Shown here: one piece after another, positions 7,049 through 11,683 of the stretch
Position numbering within the stretch: position 1 is the stretch's first letter
How the letters are laid out: each line of letters opens with the position of its first letter
Notes under the pieces: model-generated
The model's input: only the letters and a program-made list of their open reading frames with translations
Databases searched by the model: none
Told to the model about the DNA's origin: nothing
Assembly (NCBI GenBank): GCA_900761995.1
Contig: CAAFEY010000019.1
Coordinates: 1 to 11,683, forward strand
Reading direction: 5' to 3'
Length of the DNA: 11,683 nt
DNA from: an uncultured Collinsella sp.
GTDB taxonomy: Bacteria > Actinomycetota > Coriobacteriia > Coriobacteriales > Coriobacteriaceae
Program-made: the position numbers and the translations under genes

Positions 7049-7969
7049 CTACACGCGCAGATAGCGGCGCATGGCGATGGCGGAACCAAAGAGACCGATA
7101 ATGACGCCGACCAGAATCAGCGCGGCGTAGGTCACCAGGTAGTACTGCATCGGCAGCGCAAACGACATCCAGCCGATGCTCTCCTGCAAACGCGGAACCA
7201 TCAGGTTACGCAGCAGCTCCAGCACGCCGATGGAAAGCAGCGAGCCCAAAATGGCCTGCAGCACGCCCTCGGTAATGAACGGCCCGCGAATGAAGCCGTT
7301 GCTTGCGCCCACCAGACGCATGATCGCGATCTCACGACGACGCGCCGTAATGGACAGGCGAATCGTGTTGTTAATGAAAATGAACGCGATAAAGGTCAGC
7401 AGGCCGACGAGCACTACAGCGGCGATACGGATGTAGTTCGTCACCTGGAACAGGCGGCTCACTTCCTCCTGGCCGTACAGAACGCTCGCGTTAACGTCGC
7501 CGTCGTCCGCGATCTTCTGAAAATCGGCGTTCTTCTTGAGCTTCTGGGCCGTGCTCTCGACCATGGACGGATCGTCCATCTCGATGGCATACGAAGCCGG
7601 CAGCGGGTTCTGACCGTCGAGCGCGCTCATGGTAGCGTCGGCGTTACCCGACATCTTGCTCGTGTACTCGGCCAGCGCGTCGTCCTTGTCCTTGTACGTC
7701 ACGGACTTGACGTTGCTCCACGTCTTGAGCTCGGCCTCGAAGGCCTGAACATCTGCCTGGTCGGCGTTATCGCTAATAAAGGCGTTGATGACGACCTGAT
7801 CCTCGACGGTGCCGATCACGGAGTTCAGCATCGCGGAACCCATAATGAACAGGCCGATGATAAACAGCGAAAGGAAAATCGTGATGACGGCGCCGAGCGA
7901 GGTGGTCCAGTTACGGAAGAAGTGGCTGATTGCCTCTTTGAGCGAGTAGCCCACGTTAGTTGGTGCCAT
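7049..7969 (-). CDS. ftsX: Cell division protein FtsX (ABC transporter-like permease)
   Basis: Integral membrane partner of FtsE. In studied bacteria FtsEX does not transport a substrate; it uses ATP hydrolysis to activate peptidoglycan hydrolases at the division site or sidewall. The protein has 306 residues, normal for Gram-positive FtsX. It has four predicted membrane helices, at about 23-48, 179-201, 233-254 and 276-299. A large extracytoplasmic loop (about 50-175) is where hydrolases or adaptors usually bind. The cytoplasmic segment TARRREIAIMRLVGASNGFI (208-227) is the family signature contacting the ATPase. The ATG at 7969 lies inside the end of ftsE with a 14-bp overlap, and GGGGAGG about 11 nt upstream supports coupled translation. 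Confidence 0.95.
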   Translation of the reverse strand: MAPTNVGYSLKEAISHFFRNWTTSLGAVITIFLSLFIIGLFIMGSAMLNSVIGTVEDQVVINAFISDNADQADVQAFEAELKTWSNVKSVTYKDKDDALAEYTSKMSGNADATMSALDGQNPLPASYAIEMDDPSMVESTAQKLKKNADFQKIADDGDVNASVLYGQEEVSRLFQVTNYIRIAAVVLVGLLTFIAFIFINNTIRLSITARRREIAIMRLVGASNGFIRGPFITEGVLQAILGSLLSIGVLELLRNLMVPRLQESIGWMSFALPMQYYLVTYAALILVGVIIGLFGSAIAMRRYLRV

Positions 7970-9176
7970 AGTTGCCGTAACCTCCCCTCTCCTGGTCGCG
8001 GATTACGTGGCCGCCCTCGAGGGCGATCACGCGACGGTGCATGCTATCGACCATCTCGCGGTCGTGCGTAGCGACGATCACGGTGGTACCGGTGCGGTTA
8101 ATGCGCTCGAGCAGCTTCATGATGCCCAGCGAAATCGCCGGATCGAGGTTGCCCGTGGGCTCGTCGCAGATAAGCAGCGGCGGACGGTTGACCATAGCGC
8201 GGGCAACGGCCACGCGCTGCTGCTCGCCACCGGAAAGCTGATCGGGCAGCGAGTCCATCTGGTCGGCCAGACCGACCAGACGCAGCACCTCGGGCACCTG
8301 GCTGCGGATGACGCCCTTGGGCTTGCCGATGCACTGCAGGGCAAACGCCACGTTTTCGTAGGCGGTCTTTTGCGGCAGGAGCTTAAAGTCCTGGAACACG
8401 GCGCCAATCTGACGACGCAGGAACGGGACCTTGCGGTTCTTGATCTTCATGAGGTCCTGGCCGGCGACCAAAATGCGACCGCTTGTGGGCTTGACGTCGC
8501 GGTTGAGCGTCGACAGCAGCGTGGTCTTACCCGAGCCGGAGTGGCCGACCAAAAAGACGAACTCGCCCGGATAGATCTCGATGTTGATATCGTCGAGTGC
8601 GGGCTTGTTGGGCTGCGCCGGATAGATCTTGGTGACGTGCTCCATAAGGATGACGGGCTCGACACCGGCCTGCTTGGCCATCTTTTTGCGGCTGGCCTGC
8701 GGGTCGATGGGCGCAAACACCGACGTGAAGTCGGGGTTGTTGAGCGCATTGTCGAGGCTTGCGACCTCGGCGGCCTGATCGCGCTCGACCACGGGAGCCG
8801 CAGGCTGCGTGGGGTCGGGAATGCCGGCAAAAAGACCGGACTGCGCGGGCTGCGGCGCGGGAGCCGCGGGGGCCATGGGGTCGGGGATGCCGGCCATGGT
8901 AGGCTGCGGCGTGGCGGCGCTCGTCTGAGGCTGAGCCACGCGGGCGGTCACCGTCTGAACGGGCTCAAAGCCAGCCGTGCCGGAAAGCGCAACATCGTTG
9001 TTGGGATTGTAGGCAAAGGGATCTGCCGCCGGCTGTGCCTGATCTGCCGGCTGTGCGGGGATCGGGCTAAACAGCTGATCCTCTGAATCCGGAGTGGCGA
9101 AACGACTGCCCGCGACGCTCGGCCGCGTCTTGGGGGCTTCATCGCCCGCACCGGAGGTACGGAAGTGGTTACCCAC
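7956..9176 (-). CDS. ftsE: Cell division ATP-binding protein FtsE with long N-terminal extension
   Basis: ATPase of the FtsEX complex. The ABC domain occupies about residues 174-395: Walker A GHSGSGKTT (211-219), Q-loop Q262, signature LSGGEQQRVA (314-323), Walker B LLICDEP with E339, and switch H371. Usual FtsE proteins are about 220-230 residues; this one has 406. The extra 170 residues are Pro/Ala/Gln-rich and probably disordered. They include two copies of AGIPDPxxPAAP (95-106 and 117-128) and a basic patch SRKKMAKQ (162-169) just before the ABC domain. The start is a GTG at 9176 with AAGGAG 5 nt upstream. No internal start with an equally good ribosome site is evident near residue 170. 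The extension reads with ordinary codon use in frame, so it looks real. Confidence 0.95.
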   Translation of the reverse strand: MGNHFRTSGAGDEAPKTRPSVAGSRFATPDSEDQLFSPIPAQPADQAQPAADPFAYNPNNDVALSGTAGFEPVQTVTARVAQPQTSAATPQPTMAGIPDPMAPAAPAPQPAQSGLFAGIPDPTQPAAPVVERDQAAEVASLDNALNNPDFTSVFAPIDPQASRKKMAKQAGVEPVILMEHVTKIYPAQPNKPALDDINIEIYPGEFVFLVGHSGSGKTTLLSTLNRDVKPTSGRILVAGQDLMKIKNRKVPFLRRQIGAVFQDFKLLPQKTAYENVAFALQCIGKPKGVIRSQVPEVLRLVGLADQMDSLPDQLSGGEQQRVAVARAMVNRPPLLICDEPTGNLDPAISLGIMKLLERINRTGTTVIVATHDREMVDSMHRRVIALEGGHVIRDQERGGYGNYGTN

Positions 9177-9181
9177 TGGTG

Positions 9182-9187
9182 CTCCTT
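9182..9187 (-). promoter_or_regulatory. Shine-Dalgarno supporting the GTG start of ftsE
   Basis: AAGGAG with 5-nt spacing to the GTG at 9176. It supports translation of the full N-terminal extension rather than a start next to the ABC domain. Confidence 0.75.
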
Positions 9188-9221
9188 ATCGTCGTGCGTT
9201 TAAACTACATGAGCGCTTTGT

Positions 9222-9230
9222 ATTTTAGCA
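9222..9230 (-). promoter_or_regulatory. Extended -10 promoter for ftsEX
   Basis: TGCTAAAAT on the minus strand matches the extended -10 pattern (TGN plus five of six TATAAT bases). No clear -35 is seen, which extended -10 promoters tolerate. RNA would start near 9215, giving a leader of about 40 nt before the GTG. Confidence 0.5.
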
Positions 9231-9280
9231 GGATTGCCTTTGCTGCACATAAGAAGCATGGCGGGCTTTGGGATCCGTCC

Positions 9281-9403
9281 GGCCGCGCACAGGGTTACCT
9301 CCCAAATCGTCCTCGGACATGTCGGAGCCCCCGCTGCGCGCTTCGCGCTGCGGTGGCTCCTCCGTCCTGCGGAAAGATTTGGGAGGTAACCCTGTGCGCG
9401 GCC
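9281..9403. repeat. 123-bp palindromic element with 28-bp perfect inverted repeats
   Basis: The arms 9281-9308 and 9376-9403 are exact reverse complements over 28 bp. A second stem at 9324-9360 is centred on the same base (9342). It has 15 pairs in blocks GGAGCC, CCGC and GCGCG, broken by two single mismatches, around a 3-nt loop. The two 15-nt segments between the stems do not pair. The result is a long cruciform or RNA hairpin with one large internal loop. It could be a miniature transposable or repetitive extragenic element, or a transcript-stabilising or terminating structure. It has no T tract on either side. Confidence 0.85.
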
Positions 9404-9532
9404 TGCGGCAACTAAGGGGTCGCCGCGTTTCTATTAGGTGCAGCAAATGCATGCTTGGGAGGGTTTGAATTGCACTTTGTTGGGATGGGCCCTTATCCCA
9501 ATAGAAATCCTGCTTGATACGGCCTCTTTAGA

Positions 9533-9599
9533 AGTTGCGGTGAAATAGGGACTGTTTTAGCAGTTAAAAGCCCTAATCAGTCCTTATCTCACCGCAACT
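9533..9599. repeat. 67-bp AT-richer hairpin with 22-bp arms
   Basis: The arms 9533-9554 and 9578-9599 are reverse complements over 22 bp with two differences, one of which becomes a G-U pair in RNA of one strand. The 23-nt loop contains a smaller TTTTA/TAAAA stem (9555-9559 and 9565-9569). It abuts the transketolase terminator hairpin and is richer in A and T than its surroundings. It could be a small dispersed palindromic repeat or part of the 3' untranslated region of the operon. Confidence 0.75.
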
Positions 9600-9605
9600 G
9601 AAACA

Positions 9606-9630
9606 GGGGCGCTCTCCAAGAGAGCGCCCC
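9606..9630 (-). terminator. Hairpin terminator after the transketolase operon
   Basis: A perfect 10-bp stem GGGGCGCTCT/AGAGCGCCCC with a 5-nt loop lies about 50 bp beyond the stop at 9681. On the minus strand it is followed by TGTTTCAGTT, a moderate U tract. Confidence 0.7.
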
Positions 9631-9680
9631 TGCCGGGTTTCCATAGTACTGGCGAAGCAGTCCTTGAGATCCGTCTTGCC

Positions 9681-10622
9681 TTAGGCCAAGAACTCCTTGG
9701 TGGTCGCCACGATGTTGGCGGCGTCCAGGCCGTACTTGTGCAGGAGCGCGGCACCCGGGCCGGACTCGCCGAAGGTGTCGTTGACGCCAATCTTCTTGAG
9801 CGGCGTCGGGCACTGCTCGCACAGAACATCGGCAACGGCGCTGCCCAGGCCACCGATCACGGAGTGCTCCTCGACGGTCACGACGTGGCCGGTCTTGGTG
9901 GCGCTCTTGACGATCAGGTCGGCATCGATGGGCTTGATGGTGTGCATGTTGATGACCTCGGCATCGATGCCCTCGGCAGCAAGCTGCTCAGCGGCCTCGA
10001 GAGCCTCGCCGACCATCAGGCCGCAAGCGATGATGGTGACGTCGGCGCCCTCGCGCATGACGATGCCCTTGCCCACCTCGAACTTGTAGGTCTCGGGGTC
10101 GTTGATGACCGGCGAGGCCAGACGGGCAAAGCGCATGTACACGGGGCCATCGCACTCGTAGGCGGCGCGCGTCACGGCGCGGGCCTCGACGTCATCGGCG
10201 GGAACAATCACGGTCATGCCGGGGATAACGCGCATGAGGGCGATATCCTCGCAGCACTGGTGCGTGGCGCCATCCTCGCCTACCGAGATACCGGCGTGCG
10301 TGGCACCGATCTTGACGTTAAGGTGCGGATAGCCGATGGAGTTACGGACCTGCTCAAAGGCGCGGCCGGCGGCGAACATGGCAAAGGTGCTCGCAAAGGC
10401 AACGCGACCGGTGGTTGCGATACCGGCGGCAACACCCATCAGGTTGCTCTCGGCAATGCCCACATCGAAGAAGCGGTCGGGGCAGGCGGCCTTAAACTTG
10501 CCGGTCTGCGTGGCGGCGGCCAGGTCAGCGTCGAGGACCACAAAGTCATCGTGCTCGTTGGCGAGCTCGACGAGGGCCTCGCCGTAGCTTACGCGCGTGG
10601 CGATTTTCTTGACGTCTGCCAT
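9681..10622 (-). CDS. Transketolase, C-terminal subunit
   Basis: Second half of a split transketolase, the ThDP enzyme that moves two-carbon ketol units between pentose-phosphate sugars. The protein has 313 residues. It contains the pyrimidine-binding domain, with GIAESN (55-60) whose E58 is the conserved glutamate that activates ThDP. FASTFAMF (77-84) and THAGISVGEDGATHQ (108-122) follow, and the C-terminal transketolase domain spans about 185-313. The frame opens about 19 codons upstream of 10622, inside the partner gene. The ATG at 10622, with GAGGAG 7 nt upstream, gives the proper N-terminus MADVKKIATRVSYGEAL. It begins 1 bp after the partner's stop, so translation is probably coupled and the two subunits made in equal amounts. 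A related deoxyxylulose-phosphate synthase is excluded because that enzyme is a single chain with a different domain order. Confidence 0.94.
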   Translation of the reverse strand: MADVKKIATRVSYGEALVELANEHDDFVVLDADLAAATQTGKFKAACPDRFFDVGIAESNLMGVAAGIATTGRVAFASTFAMFAAGRAFEQVRNSIGYPHLNVKIGATHAGISVGEDGATHQCCEDIALMRVIPGMTVIVPADDVEARAVTRAAYECDGPVYMRFARLASPVINDPETYKFEVGKGIVMREGADVTIIACGLMVGEALEAAEQLAAEGIDAEVINMHTIKPIDADLIVKSATKTGHVVTVEEHSVIGGLGSAVADVLCEQCPTPLKKIGVNDTFGESGPGAALLHKYGLDAANIVATTKEFLA

Positions 10623-10623
10623 C

Positions 10624-11454
10624 CTAGAGCTCCTCTCCGGCGGCCGTGAGCTCTGCCATGGCCTGCTCAAACTGTTCATCGTTGGGGGCCTTGCCGTGCC
10701 AACCTACCTGGTTCTCCATAAAGGAAACGCCCTTGCCCTTGGTGGTCTCGGCGATAATGGCGATCGGCTGACCCTTGGTGGCGCGGGCCTCGGCAAAGGC
10801 GGCGCGGATCTGATCGAAATCGTTGCCGTCGGCAAGCTCCACCACGTGGAACTTGAAGGCGCGGAACTTGTCGGCGAGCGGCATGGGGTCGTTGACTTCC
10901 TCGACGGGGCCGTCGATCTGCAGGCCGTTGTGGTCGACGATCACGCAGAGGTTGTCAAGCTGCTGGTTGCCGGCAAACATGGCGGCCTCCCAAACCTGGC
11001 CCTCCTCGCTCTCGCCGTCGCCCAGCAGGGCGTAGGTGCGATAGTCGTCGCCCCAGTGCTTGGCGGCAACGGCCATGCCCACGGCGGCGGAGATGCCCTG
11101 GCCGAGCGAACCGGTGGACATATCGACGCCCGGGGTGTCGTTCATGTTGGGGTGACCCTGCAGGTGGCTGCCGATGTGGCGCAGCGTCTCGAGATCCTCC
11201 TTGGGGAAGAATCCGCGCTCGGCGAGCACAGCGTACAGACCAGGCGCGCAATGACCCTTGGAAAGCACGAAGCGATCGCGGTCGGCCTTGCGGGGGTCGG
11301 CCGGGTCGACGTTCATTTCCTCAAAGTACAGATAGGTCATGATGTCGGCAGCGCCGAGCGAACCGCCCGGATGGCCGGACTTGGCAGCGTGCACGCCGGT
11401 GACGATGCCCTTCCTTACCTCGTTGGCAACCTTTTTGAGCTCTTCGTCGCTCAT
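10624..11454 (-). CDS. Transketolase, N-terminal subunit
   Basis: First half of the split transketolase; it binds the pyrophosphate end of ThDP and must pair with the product of the next gene. The protein has 276 residues, typical for stand-alone N-terminal subunits. Motifs in order are SGHPGGSLGAADI (26-38), KGHCAPGLYA (66-75), GHPNMNDTPGVDMSTGSLGQG (100-120), and the ThDP/metal motif GDGESEEG (145-152) running to DHNG (174-177). The catalytic and cofactor residues I can recognise are present. The ATG at 11454 is preceded by AGGAAGG with good spacing. The genes are arranged N-half then C-half, as in other bacteria and archaea with split transketolases. Confidence 0.95.
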   Translation of the reverse strand: MSDEELKKVANEVRKGIVTGVHAAKSGHPGGSLGAADIMTYLYFEEMNVDPADPRKADRDRFVLSKGHCAPGLYAVLAERGFFPKEDLETLRHIGSHLQGHPNMNDTPGVDMSTGSLGQGISAAVGMAVAAKHWGDDYRTYALLGDGESEEGQVWEAAMFAGNQQLDNLCVIVDHNGLQIDGPVEEVNDPMPLADKFRAFKFHVVELADGNDFDQIRAAFAEARATKGQPIAIIAETTKGKGVSFMENQVGWHGKAPNDEQFEQAMAELTAAGEEL

Positions 11455-11683
11455 TGTGCCTTCCTTTCATCCTCTTAAGACAAGATGCGCACGGCACGGA
11501 AAGGTAGTCCCAACACAGCCGCGATGCACGTACGTCATTCATTATGCTGGAAACTGGAAGCTTTACCAGAGTATTTATCATTATTTGAACAATTGAGCAG
11601 GCAGAACCGCTGATGAAACGGTTTATCAATGTGAACGTCTTTTGGATGGAACGCAGTCGGCCCTACGCGTTAATGTCCTTGAA
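11455..11683. other. Upstream region of the transketolase operon, no gene seen
   Basis: This 229-bp stretch is clearly less GC-rich than the coding parts. On the minus strand a CATAAT hexamer about 80 bp before the ATG is a possible -10, but no good -35 precedes it. I see no protein-coding frame with a ribosome site. A gene could end or begin at the very right edge, but too little is visible to call it. Confidence 0.5.
11611..11628. promoter_or_regulatory. 18-bp LacI-operator-like palindrome
   Basis: TGATGAAACGGTTTATCA is symmetric at 14 of 18 positions around a central CG (TGAT.AA.CG.TT.ATCA). A CG-centred palindrome with AA/TT flanks is typical of LacI-family operators. It does not fit the CcpA cre consensus at the outer TG/CA spacing. 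It lies about 160 bp upstream of the transketolase start, so it could serve that operon or a gene beyond the window. Confidence 0.4.

Larger units (their letters stand above)
9177..9680. other. 504-bp non-coding region rich in inverted repeats
   Basis: Between ftsE and the transketolase operon I find no convincing gene. Short open frames exist on both strands over the palindrome, but they mirror each other and have no ribosome sites. The region holds the ftsE promoter, a 123-bp palindrome flanked by further inverted repeats, a small hairpin TTGGGAT/ATCCCAA (9480-9501), a 67-bp AT-rich hairpin, and the transketolase terminator. Confidence 0.8.

Noticed and set aside
8007..9086. 359-codon plus-strand open frame opposite ftsE
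   Set aside because: It is a mirror of the ftsE coding frame, low-complexity in composition, with no ribosome site and no known motif.
9225..9468. Short open frames on both strands across the palindrome
   Set aside because: The two strands encode near-identical peptides (GLPPKS, DLGGNPVRG) only because the DNA is palindromic. There is no ribosome site, so I treat them as spurious.
9480..9501. Hairpin TTGGGAT/ATCCCAA
   Set aside because: The stem is short, there is no T tract on either side and no gene ends nearby, so I do not call it a terminator.
9738..10649. Long plus-strand frame opposite the transketolase C-terminal gene, with a similar one at 10597-11478 opposite the N-terminal gene
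   Set aside because: Both are antisense shadows of well-supported genes and show Gly/Ala/Val/Asp/His-rich sequence without domains.
11663..11683. Possible C-terminus of an upstream minus-strand gene ending in TAG, or a plus-strand ATG at 11672
   Set aside because: Only seven or fewer codons are visible in either case and no ribosome site or motif supports a call.
1..11683. CRISPR array, tRNA, rRNA, phage or toxin-antitoxin system
   Set aside because: I found no regularly spaced repeats, no tRNA-like cloverleaf, no phage structural genes and no paired small genes of toxin-antitoxin type.

Overview
The window looks like a chromosomal segment of a GC-rich Gram-positive actinobacterium. A gut Coriobacteriia member such as Collinsella is my best guess. 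The reasons are high-GC codon use, strong Shine-Dalgarno sites, frequent GTG/TTG starts, an FtsE with a long Pro/Ala-rich N-terminal extension, and a transketolase split into two adjacent genes. The lineage is inferred, not proven. All nine genes I can support lie on the minus strand, so transcription runs from right to left.

Layout from left to right:
- 1-3118: an N-acetylmuramic acid (MurNAc) recycling operon. Transcribed in order, it has an RpiR-family regulator with a SIS domain, the etherase MurQ, and a PTS EIIBC permease (MurP-like) that runs off the left edge. The permease imports MurNAc as MurNAc-6-phosphate. MurQ cleaves it to GlcNAc-6-phosphate and D-lactate. The regulator probably senses the sugar phosphate. 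Short dyads overlap its putative promoter.
- 3323-3898: a VanZ-like membrane protein with a TTG start.
- 4010-4615: an orphan serine recombinase (resolvase/invertase type) preceded by three AAACCT/AGGTTT elements.
- 4790-6925: RNase R, with good intrinsic terminators after it and just upstream of it.
- 7049-9176: ftsE-ftsX, overlapping by 14 bp. FtsE carries about 170 extra residues before its ABC domain.
- 9177-9680: a 500-bp non-coding region. It holds an extended -10 promoter for ftsE, a 123-bp palindrome with 28-bp perfect arms, a second AT-rich hairpin with 22-bp arms, and a terminator hairpin for the transketolase operon.
- 9681-11454: the transketolase operon, with the N-terminal (ThDP pyrophosphate-binding) subunit first and the C-terminal (pyrimidine-binding) subunit 1 bp later.
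- 11455-11683: a relatively AT-rich upstream region with a LacI-operator-like 18-bp palindrome.

Most of the window is ordinary core metabolism and cell division. I see no clear new multi-gene system. The least explained DNA is the structured ftsE-transketolase intergenic region, which looks like a mobile or repetitive palindromic element. The most unusual protein feature is the FtsE extension.
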